DNA of 64,000 nt from Chloroflexota bacterium (lineage in GTDB: Bacteria > Chloroflexota > Limnocylindria > Limnocylindrales > CSP1-4), in contig CANJLL010000001.1 in NCBI GenBank assembly GCA_947475545.1, forward strand, positions 310,001-374,000, in the 5' to 3' direction. The translations under genes and the position numbers were made by a program. Shown piece after piece: positions 32,880 through 42,402 of the stretch; positions within the stretch are counted from its first letter, which is position 1, and the number at the start of each line of letters is the position of its first letter. The notes beneath the pieces are model-generated. The model made no database searches. It saw only the letters and a list, made by a program, of their open reading frames with translations, and had not been told where the DNA came from.

Positions 32880-33848
32880 ATGCTGACTGAGAAGCCCACC
32901 CCGACGGCCCCCGCCAAGCGCGATGCCGACGACCTGATCTGCTACTTCGAGGGACAGTACGTCCCGATGCGTGACGCCAAGGTCAGCATCATGACGCACG
33001 CCTTCATGTACGGAACTGCCGTCTTCGAGGGCATCCGGGCCTACTGGAACGTGGAGCAGGGCGTGCTCTATGGCCTGAAGATCCGTGAGCACATGGCCCG
33101 GATCCGAAAGAACGCAACCATGCTCCTCATGGACGATCTGCCGTCGGTGGACCAGCTTGTGGAGATGGTCGTCCAGACGATCCGCCGCAACGACTTCCAC
33201 GAGGATGCCTACGTCCGGCCGTCGTTCTACAAGTCGACCCGGGCCATCGGCGTGAAGCTGCATCATCTCGAGCACGAGCTGTACATCGTGGCGATCCCGT
33301 TCGGGAACTACGTTGACACCGACAAGGGCTGCCGCCTGATGACGTCGTCCTGGCGGCGCAACTCCGACGTGGCGCTCCCGGCTCGCGGCAAGATCGTGGG
33401 CGGCTACGTGAACATGGCCTTCCAGAAGTCCGAGGCGGAGCTCAACGGCTACGACGAGGCGCTCGTCCTGACCTCGGATGGCCACGCCTCGGAGGCATCC
33501 GCCGCCAACCTCTTCATGGTTCGCGACGGCGTCCTGATCACCCCGCCGGTGACCGACGACATCCTCGAGGGCGTCACACGCGGTGCCATGCTGGAGCTTG
33601 CGCGCGACCTCGGCATCCCGCATGAGATCCGATCCATTGACCGCTCGGAGCTGTACCTCGCCGACGAGGTCTTCCTGTGCGGCACGGGTGTCCAGATCTC
33701 GCCGGTCTACGAGTTGGACCACCGCCAGATCGGCGGCGGCGCCGTCGGCCCGCTGACCCGGCAGATCCGGGGGCGCTACTTCGACGCCGTTCGCGGCCGG
33801 CTGCCGCAGTACGCCCACTGGCTCACCCGCATCACCGAGGGTGCCTGA
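32880..33848 (+). CDS. ilvE: Branched-chain-amino-acid aminotransferase
   Basis: A 322-residue fold-type IV PLP enzyme that transaminates leucine, isoleucine and valine. THAFMYGTAVFEGIRAY near residues 39-55 is the family opening. RPSFYKSTRAIGV is near 115-128. ARGKIVGGYVNM near 165-176 carries the PLP lysine. EASAANLFMVRDG near 205-217 and TRGAMLELARDLG near 235-247 correspond to the PLP-phosphate binding segments. The last 8 bases overlap the glycosyltransferase gene. No other ilv or leu genes are in the window. Confidence 0.94.
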   Translation: MLTEKPTPTAPAKRDADDLICYFEGQYVPMRDAKVSIMTHAFMYGTAVFEGIRAYWNVEQGVLYGLKIREHMARIRKNATMLLMDDLPSVDQLVEMVVQTIRRNDFHEDAYVRPSFYKSTRAIGVKLHHLEHELYIVAIPFGNYVDTDKGCRLMTSSWRRNSDVALPARGKIVGGYVNMAFQKSEAELNGYDEALVLTSDGHASEASAANLFMVRDGVLITPPVTDDILEGVTRGAMLELARDLGIPHEIRSIDRSELYLADEVFLCGTGVQISPVYELDHRQIGGGAVGPLTRQIRGRYFDAVRGRLPQYAHWLTRITEGA

Positions 33849-35580
33849 CCTTCGTCCGCTGGCGCTCGGCGCGGCGGATGCCGACTCCTCGGCCGCTCTC
33901 CCGGCCAGTACGGCCGCTGATGCCCAGGCGCAACTCCGCCATCACCTGCTCCAGCGGCTGCTGGAGGTCATCCCGGGGATCATCACCTACGGGCTGATCC
34001 TGTCGCCCATCGCCCTGTCAATCCTCTGGCCGCAGGTCGTCGCGTGGGCGGTGTTGACCTTCGATGTCTACTGGCTGTACAAGGCCGTGATGCTCACCAG
34101 CAGCGTCTTCGTGGCCTCCCTGAAGGTCCGGGCGACGCTCGCCGTGGACTGGCGTGTCCGGACCATGGCGCTCTCCGACCTCCCGGCCCGGAGCGCCGAC
34201 CTGGCCAGGAGGATCCCCCTGGTCGAGGAGCGCGTGGCTCGACTGGCGGCGGATGGCAATCACCTCGCCGCCGCGGGAGGCCGGCGCGAGCTCGCGCGGC
34301 TCCAGATGGAGCGCACGTCCGTTGAGCGGCTGCAGGCACGCCGCTCGGGCGCCATCCCGAATCCTGATCGTGTCTGGCACGTGGCGCTCATCCCGACCTA
34401 CACGGAGCCGTACGAGAAGCTCGAGGCGACGGTCCGCGCCCTGGCAGAGGCGGACTGGCCCCGTGAGCGGAAGATGGTCGCCATCATCACGCGTGAGACG
34501 GACCTGACCGGCCGGGAGAACGTGGCCCGTCTCCGGACGCAGTTTGGCGGCCAGTTCCTGCACTTCCTGCACATCCTCGATCCGCTGCTTCCCGGGATCG
34601 TCGTCGGCAAGTCCAGCGCCATGGCGTACGGCGGGCGCTGGCTCTACCGCCGGCTCGTCGAGCTGGGCTTCGATCCGGCGGAGGTGGTCGTCACCGATCT
34701 CGATTCGGACTACCGCGTCCACCCGTCCTACTTCGGCTACCTGACGTGGACGTTTTGCACGGATCCTGATCGCTACCGACGGCTCTTCCAGCCTGTCCCG
34801 ATGTTCCACAACAACCTGTGGGACACGCCGATGGCCGTACGCCTCGTCGCGATCGGCGCCACCCACGTCCAGATGTGGCGCTCGCTGACCCCCGAGAAGC
34901 TGATCAGCTTCTCGTCGTACTCCGTGAGCCTGCAGACGCTCCACGAGGTGGACTACTGGGCGACCGACGCGATCCCGGAGGACAGCCGGTTCTACTGGAA
35001 GGCGTTCTTCCGATACAGCGGCGAGTTCCAGGCGATGCCACTGTTCATCCCGATCTACGGCGACGCGGTGCGCGCCCGGTCATATCCGCGGACGCTGGTG
35101 GAGCAGTACCTCCAGATCCGCCGCTGGGCGTGGGGCGTCACGGACATCCCGTACTACATCCACAACGCATTCGCGCACTCCGAGATCCCGCGGTTGACAC
35201 GGATCCGCCGGCTGGTGGACCTCTGGCTGGATCACATCAACTGGGCCATCGCCCCGTTCGTGATCATCTTTGGGTCCAACCTGCCGCTGCTCCTCAACCC
35301 GGCCTTCGCGGAGACCACGCTGGGCCAGAACCTGCCCGTCTACGCGTCGTGGCTGCTGACCGGCGCGTTCTGCTGCCTGGCGATCCTGATGCACGTCGAG
35401 GAGCGCCTGGCGCCGCCGAGGCCGGCCAGCTGGGGGGTTGCCCGAAACGTCGTCTCGCGGCTCCAGTGGCTCCTGCTCCCGGTGGTGGGCCTGATCTTCT
35501 CCAACCTGCCGGCGCTCGACGCGCAGACGCGCCTGATGACCGGTCGCTACCTGGAGTACAAGGTCACGCCCAAGGCCTAG
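33841..35580 (+). CDS. Membrane-embedded family 2 glycosyltransferase, cellulose-synthase-like
   Basis: A 579-residue protein. Two N-terminal transmembrane helices (residues about 43-62 and 66-88) are followed by a charged helical region, then a GT-A domain that opens with VWHVALIPTYTEPYEKLEATV near residue 178. The nucleotide-sugar and metal-binding VTDLDSDYRVH is near 284, and QIRRWAWG near 423 matches the QxxRW motif of processive synthases. Three C-terminal helices follow. It likely builds or extends an envelope polysaccharide; donor and product are unknown. GTG 33841 overlaps the ilvE stop by 8 nt. Confidence 0.87.
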   Translation: MPDLRPLALGAADADSSAALPASTAADAQAQLRHHLLQRLLEVIPGIITYGLILSPIALSILWPQVVAWAVLTFDVYWLYKAVMLTSSVFVASLKVRATLAVDWRVRTMALSDLPARSADLARRIPLVEERVARLAADGNHLAAAGGRRELARLQMERTSVERLQARRSGAIPNPDRVWHVALIPTYTEPYEKLEATVRALAEADWPRERKMVAIITRETDLTGRENVARLRTQFGGQFLHFLHILDPLLPGIVVGKSSAMAYGGRWLYRRLVELGFDPAEVVVTDLDSDYRVHPSYFGYLTWTFCTDPDRYRRLFQPVPMFHNNLWDTPMAVRLVAIGATHVQMWRSLTPEKLISFSSYSVSLQTLHEVDYWATDAIPEDSRFYWKAFFRYSGEFQAMPLFIPIYGDAVRARSYPRTLVEQYLQIRRWAWGVTDIPYYIHNAFAHSEIPRLTRIRRLVDLWLDHINWAIAPFVIIFGSNLPLLLNPAFAETTLGQNLPVYASWLLTGAFCCLAILMHVEERLAPPRPASWGVARNVVSRLQWLLLPVVGLIFSNLPALDAQTRLMTGRYLEYKVTPKA

Positions 35581-35649
35581 CCGGGGCGGGTGATAGGGCC
35601 TGGCCGGAGCCGGGGGGCCGTGCGCCGGGGGATCCTGTCTGTGCGCGCC

Positions 35650-35670
35650 GGCCTGGCCTGTTCGCCAGCC
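35650..35670 (-). terminator. Candidate hairpin between the convergent glycosyltransferase and LCP genes
   Basis: GGC plus TGGC pairs with GCCAGCC around a 6-nt loop, with one bulged base. It lies just past the LCP stop. There is no T-run on either strand, so termination is only a guess. Confidence 0.25.
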
Positions 35671-35674
35671 GTGA

Positions 35675-37477
35675 TCAGGGGGCCGGTGGCGGCGTGAGGG
35701 CCGGGGTCTCTGATCCGGTGGTGATCACGATGTCAACCTGGCCGGTCGTGTCGGCGGCTGTCACGGAGACAACCCCGAACAGCGCCTCCAGCGCCTGGAC
35801 CGTCTGTGGCAAGCGAACCTCCGCGCCGTTGTAGACGGAGACGACCGTCTTGGTCGCGCTGGTCGTGGCCGCCTTCTGGCCTGGCGCTGACGCGTTCATC
35901 CCCAGGTACTGGAGGTAGTCGGCGATGTTGCTGGCCGATGGCGCACGCGAGGCGCCGGGCAGCACCCAGATCCGCGCACCCTCCGCGGCGAGGCCCTCCC
36001 GCGCCGCCTGCTGCCCCGGATCCTCGGTGAAGGCATTCTTCACGGCCGTCCGGATCTGCGCGACCTTGGGCTCCACGATGTAGCCGCGAGGGCTGTCGCC
36101 GACCTCGGTCCCATACAGGGGCGGGGCAAAGACGTACGACCGGATAGCACGAGCGTCGATGGAGCCGGCGAGCCCCAGCAGCTGGGGGACGATGTCGCGC
36201 GGGATGTCGGTCCGGATGGCGCCGCCCAGGGCGACGGCCAGCTCGTCGATCCTGGGCAGGAGTGATCCGACGTCCACCTGGTCGCGGAGGGAGACCAGGA
36301 TCCGCTGCTGGCGCTGGGCGCGATCGAAGTCACTTGAACCGTGCCGTGAGCGGGCGTAGATCAGGGCCTCGGCACCCGTCATGTGGCGCATGCCGGCCGG
36401 GATGTAGACCCGCATCAGGTCGGCGCCGCCGGTCGGGTAACTGTCGTCGACGACGGGGACCTGGACGTTCACGTTCACGCCGCCGAGCGCGTCGACAATG
36501 CGGACGAACCCGTCGAAGTTCACCTCGGCGAAGTACTGGATGGTGAGGCCGTAGAGCTCGCCCAGGATGGCCTTCACGCCGTTGTAGCCGCGCGTGGCGG
36601 CGGTGCCCGGGAAGAGGTCCGAACGCCCGGCGACCGCGGCGTAGAAGCTGTTGATCTTGCCCCGGTAGAGGGACCCGAACACGTTTCGGGCCGGGCCGGC
36701 GGGGATTGGGACGTCCACCACGTCGCGCGGGAGGCTGAACAGGACGACCCGCCTGGACGCGGGATCGATCGACGCGACGATGAGCGTGTCCGTGTTGTTG
36801 GAGCCCTCGTTGGGGCGCGCATCCGAGCCGATCAGGAGGATGTTGAGCCGGTCCTTGCCGTTCCACGGCGGGATGGTGGCATTGGGGATCGCCGAGCCTT
36901 CCGCCGCCCGTCTGGTCGCCGCCGGGTCCACGCTGGCGGCGGTGACGGGGGCCGGCGTCGGCTCCGGGCAGAGCGCCGTCCCGCCCGCGCTGAACACGCA
37001 GCTCACGAGGCTCGAGGCCAGCATGTCGTAGCGCGCGACCGCGAGATGGGCGCCGCTCATGACCACCAGGACGGCCAGCAAGCCCGCAACCGAGAGGGCC
37101 GAGGGCCGGAGCGATCCTCGGGCTGGACCACCGGCTGGCGTTGCCGCCGCGGCCGAACGGTCATGGGCATTCAGGAACTGCGCCACGCGCCAGGAGTCCA
37201 CGATCGCGGCCGCGCGATAGGCCAGCGCGACGAGGTTGAGGACGAACACCAGGGTCAGGAACCAGGCCTGCACGGCGAGCCCGGCAAGGGCCAGCTTGTC
37301 AACCCGGGTCACGATCCCGGCCGTCAGGGCGACCAGCAGGAGGGGACCTGCGCCGAAGGCGAGCGCGCGCACACCGGCACCCGCATAGGCGTGCCCGAGA
37401 CCAGGGAACAAGAGCGAAAGGACGGCCGCGGCGAACGACGAACGGCTCCGCGGACGCGTCTCCTGCACGGACGGCAT
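35675..37477 (-). CDS. LytR-CpsA-Psr (LCP) family protein with polytopic N-terminus
   Basis: A 600-residue protein. Residues 1-150 hold about four hydrophobic segments, starting with LLFPGLGHAYAG (residues 22-33), instead of the single anchor typical of LCP proteins. The LCP domain follows at about 211-375: NILLIGSDARPNEGSNNTD, SLPRDVVDVPIP, INSFYAAVAG, VDALGGVNVNV and YARSRHGSSDFDRAQRQQ contain the conserved Asp and Arg residues that hold a polyprenyl-pyrophosphate glycan. A LytR_C-like domain lies at the C-terminus. LCP enzymes attach glycopolymers to peptidoglycan; the glycosyltransferase tail-to-tail with it may supply the polymer. ATG 37477 follows TATCCT by 7 nt. Confidence 0.92.
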   Translation of the reverse strand: MPSVQETRPRSRSSFAAAVLSLLFPGLGHAYAGAGVRALAFGAGPLLLVALTAGIVTRVDKLALAGLAVQAWFLTLVFVLNLVALAYRAAAIVDSWRVAQFLNAHDRSAAAATPAGGPARGSLRPSALSVAGLLAVLVVMSGAHLAVARYDMLASSLVSCVFSAGGTALCPEPTPAPVTAASVDPAATRRAAEGSAIPNATIPPWNGKDRLNILLIGSDARPNEGSNNTDTLIVASIDPASRRVVLFSLPRDVVDVPIPAGPARNVFGSLYRGKINSFYAAVAGRSDLFPGTAATRGYNGVKAILGELYGLTIQYFAEVNFDGFVRIVDALGGVNVNVQVPVVDDSYPTGGADLMRVYIPAGMRHMTGAEALIYARSRHGSSDFDRAQRQQRILVSLRDQVDVGSLLPRIDELAVALGGAIRTDIPRDIVPQLLGLAGSIDARAIRSYVFAPPLYGTEVGDSPRGYIVEPKVAQIRTAVKNAFTEDPGQQAAREGLAAEGARIWVLPGASRAPSASNIADYLQYLGMNASAPGQKAATTSATKTVVSVYNGAEVRLPQTVQALEALFGVVSVTAADTTGQVDIVITTGSETPALTPPPAP

Positions 37478-37484
37478 CGCGGGT

Positions 37485-37490
37485 AGGATA
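37485..37490 (-). promoter_or_regulatory. -10-like hexamer TATCCT, 7 nt before the LCP gene
   Basis: On the minus strand TATCCT ends 7 nt before the ATG at 37477. On the plus strand the overlapping bases TAGGAT/GATACT (37484-37492) could serve ileS about 95 nt downstream, so the two divergent promoters may share the same bases. Confidence 0.4.
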
Positions 37491-37583
37491 CTCGGAACCC
37501 GCCGACCGACATGCCGGCACCCCGGCCCCGGACGGCCGCACCACGATTCCAGGACCCGGCTCGCCGGCGCACCGAGAGGCCAG

Positions 37584-40500
37584 ATGTTCCGTTCCGTCAG
37601 CCCGCACCCGGACTTCGTCGCGCAGGAATACGAGCTCCTGGAGCGCTGGCGCGAGCGGCGGACCTTTGCCCGGCTCCGGGCCCAGAACGCCTCTGGTCCG
37701 CGCTGGAGCTTCCTGGACGGCCCCATCACGGCCAACAACCCGATGGGCGTCCACCACGGCTGGGGCCGGACGTACAAGGACCTCTTCTGCCGCTACCACG
37801 CGATGCTCGGCGAGCACCAGCGCTGGCAGAACGGCTTTGACTGCCAGGGACTCTGGGTCGAGGTCAACGTCGAGAAGGATCTGGGCCTCCAGAACAAGCG
37901 CGACATCGAGGCGTTCGGGATCGCGGCCTTTGTCAACCTGTGCAAGCAGCGTGTCCTGACCTACGCCGCCCGTCAGACGGAGCAGTCGATCCGGCTGGGC
38001 TACTGGATGGACTGGAACGACCCGGACGAGCTGCGCCGCCTGCGCGACATGCTGGCCGAGGACGCCACCCAGGTGACGACGATCCAGGGCGTCGACGGCC
38101 CCGTCACGGACACGGTGGAGATGCTCATCGGCCGCCTGGGGATGGGCGACATCGGTGGTTCGTACTTCACCTTCAGCAACGAGAACAACGACCTGATCTG
38201 GGGCTTCCTGGCCGAGTGCCACCGGCGCGGCTGGCTGTACAAGGGCCACGATTCCATGCCGTGGTGCGCCCGCTGCGGCACCGGCATGAGCCAGCACGAG
38301 ATGACGGAGGGCTACCGGGACCGCGAGGATCCCGGGCTCACCATCCGCCTCCCTCTGGTCGATCGGCCGGGCGAGTCCCTCCTCGTCTGGACCACCACGC
38401 CCTGGACGCTCACCTCCAACGTCGCGGCAGCGGTGGAGCCGCGCCTGCGCTACGTCAAGGTCCGCCAGGGGAACGATCTGCTGTGGCTGGGCCGCGGCAC
38501 GTTGAAGTCCGCGCTCGTCGGCCCGTTCGAGATCGTCGAGGAGAAGACAGGCGCCGAGCTGGTCGGCTGGCGGTACGAAGGCCCGTACGACGCGCTCCCG
38601 TCGGTGCAGGCCGCGTTTGCGGCCGGCGGGCCGTCCGGCGTCCCATACGAGCACGTCGTCATCGCCTGGGAGGAAGTGGGCGAGGAGGAAGGGACCGGGA
38701 TCGTCCACATCGCGCCCGGGTGCGGTGCCGAAGACTTCCAGCTTGGCAAGAAGCTGGGTCTCCCGGTCATCGGTCCCATCGACGAGTCGGGCCTGTACCT
38801 GGCCGGGTTTGGCTCCCTCTCCGGGCAGTCCGCGGCTGCGGTCGCGGACCAGGTGATCGCCCACCTCCGGGACACCGGGCGGTTCTACCGCCTCGAGACC
38901 ATCACGCACCGCTACCCGCATTGCTGGCGGTGCGGCACGCCGCTCCTGTTCCGCGTCGTGGACGAGTGGTTCATCAACATGGGCGAGGTCTACGACCAGC
39001 CCCGCGAGACGCTGACGACGGAGCAGGTCGATCGCAGCCTGCGCTACCAGATCATGGAGGTCGTGGACCGGATCCGGTGGATCCCGGACTTTGGCTACGA
39101 GCGGGAGCTGGACTGGCTCCACAACATGCACGACTGGATGATCAGCAAGAAGCGCTACTGGGGCCTGGCGCTGCCGATCTACGAGTGCGCGTCGTGCGGG
39201 ACGGTGACGGTGGTCTCCGGGCGCGACGACCTGCACGCGCGGGCGATCGACGGCTGGGCCCGGTTTGACGGCCACACGCCGCACCGCCCATGGGTCGACG
39301 AGGTCGTCATCGGGTGCAGTGGCTGCGGCGGGCCCGTGCGCCGGATCCCGGACGTCGGCAACGTCTGGCTGGACGCCGGGATCGTCCCGTATTCCACGCT
39401 CCACTTTCGCGAGGACCCGGACGAGTGGGCGCGCTGGTTCCCGGTTGACTTTGTCACGGAGAGCTTCCCTGGTCAGTTCCGGAACTGGTTCTACTCGATG
39501 CTGGCCATGTCCACGGTGCTTCGCCGCGAGGAGCCGTTCAAGACGATCTTCGGCTATGCGACGCTGTTCGCCGAGGATGGCCGCCCGATGCACAAGAGCT
39601 CGGGCAACGCCATCGAGTTCGACGAGGCCGCGGACCGGATGGGTGTCGACGTGATGCGCTGGCTGTACATGCGAGCGCGCCCGGATGACAACATCCTGTT
39701 TGGCTGGCACGTGGCCGACGAGGCTCGCCGGGAGCTGCTGGTCCTCTGGAACGTCTACTCGTTCTTCGTGACCTACGCGCGGCTGACCGGCTGGAGCCCG
39801 GGTGGCGCCCCGCCCCCGGCGGAACGCCCGGCGATGGATCGCTGGATCCTCTCCCGGACTGCCGGGCTGGCGTCGACGGCGGGCGCCTGTCTCTCGGACT
39901 ACGACGCCCTGGGGGCCACCAGGGCCATCGAGGGCTACATCGACGACCTCTCCACCTGGTACCTCCGTCTGTCACGCAAGCGCTTCTCGCGCAACCAGGA
40001 CCCGGTGGACCGCGCCTCGGCGTTCGCCACGCTCCACGCGGCGCTGCTGGGCGTGGCCCGGGTGATGGCCCCCATCCTGCCCTTCCTCTCCGATTCCATG
40101 TACCTGAACCTGACGGACATGGATGGCGATGCGCCGGATTCCGTCCACCTGACCCGCTGGCCCTCGGACGAGCTGGGCGACCTGCGTGACGAGCGACTCG
40201 AGGGCGCCATGGGCACGGCCCGTCGCTCGGTGGAGCTGGTGCGGACGCTCCGCTCGGCCGGTGGCCTCAAGGGCCGCCAGCCGCTGGCCCGGATGTGGCT
40301 GGCGCTGCCCGGTGCCGACCTGGCCGAACGCGACGCCCTGCTGGCCCTGGTCCGCGACGAGGTCAACGTCAAGGCGATCGAGCTGATCGGCGACGAATCT
40401 GGCCTGGTCGAACGCCGGGTCAAGCCGTTGCTGCCGCGGATCGGGAAGCGGCTGGGCGCCGCGATCCCAGCGGTCATGGCGGCGGCCCGGGCCGGGGACG

Positions 40501-40913
40501 TGGTCATCAACGAGGATGGCTCGGTCACGCTGGCCGGCGTCACGCTGGCACCGGACGAGGTGGAGATCCAGGCGAGCCCCCGGCCGGGAACCCAGGTCGC
40601 GCACGACGAGGGCCTCGTCGTGGTGATCGACACCGAGCTGACCGACGCACTTCGCGCGGAGGGCGACGCACGCGAGCTGCAGCGCGCCGTCCAGGAGCTG
40701 CGGCGAGAGGCCGGCCTGGCGCTGGATGACCGGATCGAGCTCTGGCTGGCGGGCGTGCCCGAGGCTGTTGGCCCGCACCTGGTGGACGTGGCCGAGGAGG
40801 TCCTGGCGGACCCGCCATCCGAGGGCACCCCCGCCGATGGCGGCTTCGCCGTCGGCTCGGTGCAGCTGATCGGCGGCACCGTCGAGATCGCCCTCCGGGC
40901 GAAGCGCGCGTGA
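37584..40913 (+). CDS. ileS: Isoleucyl-tRNA synthetase, divergent class I form
   Basis: A 1109-residue class I synthetase expected to charge tRNA-Ile. The HIGH region reads FLDGPITANNPMGVHHGWGR, with HHGW at residues 57-60 where HxGH is usual, and the KMSKS region reads MHKSSGN at 669-675. The CP1 editing domain keeps LLVWTTTPWTLTSNVA and GTGIVHIAPGCGAEDF. Zinc-binding pairs appear as CARCG, CWRCG, CASCG and CSGCG. The C-terminal anticodon-binding region is intact, and nothing suggests decay. A GAGAGG site precedes ATG 37584. It is followed by lspA and rluD as in Bacillus. Confidence 0.92.
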   Translation: MFRSVSPHPDFVAQEYELLERWRERRTFARLRAQNASGPRWSFLDGPITANNPMGVHHGWGRTYKDLFCRYHAMLGEHQRWQNGFDCQGLWVEVNVEKDLGLQNKRDIEAFGIAAFVNLCKQRVLTYAARQTEQSIRLGYWMDWNDPDELRRLRDMLAEDATQVTTIQGVDGPVTDTVEMLIGRLGMGDIGGSYFTFSNENNDLIWGFLAECHRRGWLYKGHDSMPWCARCGTGMSQHEMTEGYRDREDPGLTIRLPLVDRPGESLLVWTTTPWTLTSNVAAAVEPRLRYVKVRQGNDLLWLGRGTLKSALVGPFEIVEEKTGAELVGWRYEGPYDALPSVQAAFAAGGPSGVPYEHVVIAWEEVGEEEGTGIVHIAPGCGAEDFQLGKKLGLPVIGPIDESGLYLAGFGSLSGQSAAAVADQVIAHLRDTGRFYRLETITHRYPHCWRCGTPLLFRVVDEWFINMGEVYDQPRETLTTEQVDRSLRYQIMEVVDRIRWIPDFGYERELDWLHNMHDWMISKKRYWGLALPIYECASCGTVTVVSGRDDLHARAIDGWARFDGHTPHRPWVDEVVIGCSGCGGPVRRIPDVGNVWLDAGIVPYSTLHFREDPDEWARWFPVDFVTESFPGQFRNWFYSMLAMSTVLRREEPFKTIFGYATLFAEDGRPMHKSSGNAIEFDEAADRMGVDVMRWLYMRARPDDNILFGWHVADEARRELLVLWNVYSFFVTYARLTGWSPGGAPPPAERPAMDRWILSRTAGLASTAGACLSDYDALGATRAIEGYIDDLSTWYLRLSRKRFSRNQDPVDRASAFATLHAALLGVARVMAPILPFLSDSMYLNLTDMDGDAPDSVHLTRWPSDELGDLRDERLEGAMGTARRSVELVRTLRSAGGLKGRQPLARMWLALPGADLAERDALLALVRDEVNVKAIELIGDESGLVERRVKPLLPRIGKRLGAAIPAVMAAARAGDVVINEDGSVTLAGVTLAPDEVEIQASPRPGTQVAHDEGLVVVIDTELTDALRAEGDARELQRAVQELRREAGLALDDRIELWLAGVPEAVGPHLVDVAEEVLADPPSEGTPADGGFAVGSVQLIGGTVEIALRAKRA

Positions 40914-41428
40914 CCGCCCGGCGGTCGCGCCATTGGCTCCTGTTTGCCGTCCTGGCCGCCCTGGTCGTCCTGGCCGACCAGGCGACCAAGGCCTGGGTCG
41001 TCGGTGCCGTGGCGTCGGGCGAGGCCCTGCGACTGATCGGGGACAACCTGCGCCTGATCATCACGTACAACACTGGGGGTCTCTTCGGCCTCTTCCAGCA
41101 GCAGTCGGCGGTCTTCGCCCTCTTCTCGCTCGGCGTGATGGGCCTGATCGTCGTGGTTCACGGACGATCCGGGCGGAGCCGATACCTGACGCTGACCCTG
41201 GGCCTGCTGCTGGGCGGCGCGATCGGGAACTTCATCGACCGGATCCAGCTGGGTCACGTCATCGACTGGGTGGACATTGGCCTGGGCGAGTGGCGCTTCT
41301 ACACCTTCAACGTCGCCGACATGGCGGTCACGGCCAGCGTGCTCCTCCTGCTCGGCCTGTCGCTGCGCTCGTCGCCGGCGGGTCGCGACCAGGCAGTTGG
41401 CCGGGATGCGGCGGAGGGTCAGGCGTGA
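40910..41428 (+). CDS. lspA: Lipoprotein signal peptidase (signal peptidase II)
   Basis: A 172-residue membrane aspartic protease that cleaves lipoprotein signal peptides after lipid attachment. It has four transmembrane helices. LADQATKAWV, YNTGGLFGLF, IGNFIDRIQLGHVIDWVDI and FNVADMAVT are the conserved blocks; the two catalytic Asp lie in the last two (D of VIDWVDI region and D of NVADMA). GTG 40910 overlaps the ileS stop (GTGA), and the gene in turn overlaps rluD. Confidence 0.96.
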   Translation: MTARRSRHWLLFAVLAALVVLADQATKAWVVGAVASGEALRLIGDNLRLIITYNTGGLFGLFQQQSAVFALFSLGVMGLIVVVHGRSGRSRYLTLTLGLLLGGAIGNFIDRIQLGHVIDWVDIGLGEWRFYTFNVADMAVTASVLLLLGLSLRSSPAGRDQAVGRDAAEGQA

Positions 41429-42402
41429 GCCCCGCGGTGCCCACCGAGGACGAGATCCGGGTTGTGACGGTCCCCATCGGATCGATCACGGCCCGTGTCG
41501 ACCGCGTGGTGGCGGACCTGACGGGGCTCTCCCGCAGCTATCTCCAGAAGCTGATCACCCAGGGCCTGCTCACGGTGGATGGCGCTGCGGTGCGGGCCAA
41601 CGAGCCCGTGACGGCCGGGACGGTGCTCCGGCTGGTGATCCCGCCGCCGGCCGCCGCCGAGCCGGCGCCGCAGCCGGAGATCCCGGTCGACGTGATCTAC
41701 GAAGACGATGACCTGCTGATCGTGAACAAGCCATCCGGGCTGGTCGTCCACCCCGCCGCCGGGCATTGGGACGGCACGCTCGTGAACGCGCTGCTGGGGC
41801 GTGCGGATGCGGAGGAATACGGCGGGATCGCCGGGGTTCGCCGGCCGGGGATCGTCCACCGACTCGACCGGGACACGAGCGGTCTGCTCATGGTGGCTCG
41901 CCACGATGCCGCGCAGGCCTCGTTGATGGCGCAACTCAAGGCCCGCCGCGTCAAGAAGACCTACCTCGCCCTGGTGCAGGGCAGCGTGACGGCGGCGAAT
42001 GGTCGGATCGAGGCGCCCATCGCCCGTGACCCGGCGCGCCGGACCCGGATGGCGGTCATTGCCACCGGCCGGCCGTCCGTCACGGGCTACCGCATCCGAG
42101 AGCGATTCGCCGGCTGGACGCTCCTGGAGCTCGACCTGATCACGGGCCGCACGCACCAGATCCGCGTCCACCTGGAGGCCATCGGCCATCCGGTCGCGGG
42201 TGATCCTCTGTACGGGACGGGGACGTCGCGGCGCGGTCCCGACGGCCTGGAGCGCCTCTTTCTCCACGCCTGGCGTCTCGAGCTGGCCAGCCCAACGGAC
42301 GCGCACTTGATCCGCGCCGAAGCGCCACTGCCAGACGTGCTGGAGGCCGTCCTGGCCGACCTGCGCATCCGCGACACGACGGCTCGGGTAGGCCACGCAT
42401 GA
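41425..42402 (+). CDS. rluD: RluD/RluA-family 23S rRNA pseudouridine synthase
   Basis: A 325-residue enzyme that isomerises uridines in 23S rRNA. An N-terminal S4 domain (ARVDRVVADLTGLSRSYLQKLI) precedes the catalytic domain. The catalytic motif is VHRLDRDTSGLLM near residues 146-158 with its Asp; YEDDDLLIVNKPSGLVVHP and TGRTHQIRVHLEAIGHPVAGD are the other landmarks. GTG start overlapping lspA (GTGA), and an ATGA overlap with gmk. Confidence 0.95.
   Translation: MSPAVPTEDEIRVVTVPIGSITARVDRVVADLTGLSRSYLQKLITQGLLTVDGAAVRANEPVTAGTVLRLVIPPPAAAEPAPQPEIPVDVIYEDDDLLIVNKPSGLVVHPAAGHWDGTLVNALLGRADAEEYGGIAGVRRPGIVHRLDRDTSGLLMVARHDAAQASLMAQLKARRVKKTYLALVQGSVTAANGRIEAPIARDPARRTRMAVIATGRPSVTGYRIRERFAGWTLLELDLITGRTHQIRVHLEAIGHPVAGDPLYGTGTSRRGPDGLERLFLHAWRLELASPTDAHLIRAEAPLPDVLEAVLADLRIRDTTARVGHA

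Noticed and set aside
37299-39710. An 803-codon minus-strand frame antisense to ileS
   Set aside because: No start signal, biased composition and full overlap with a clear essential gene.
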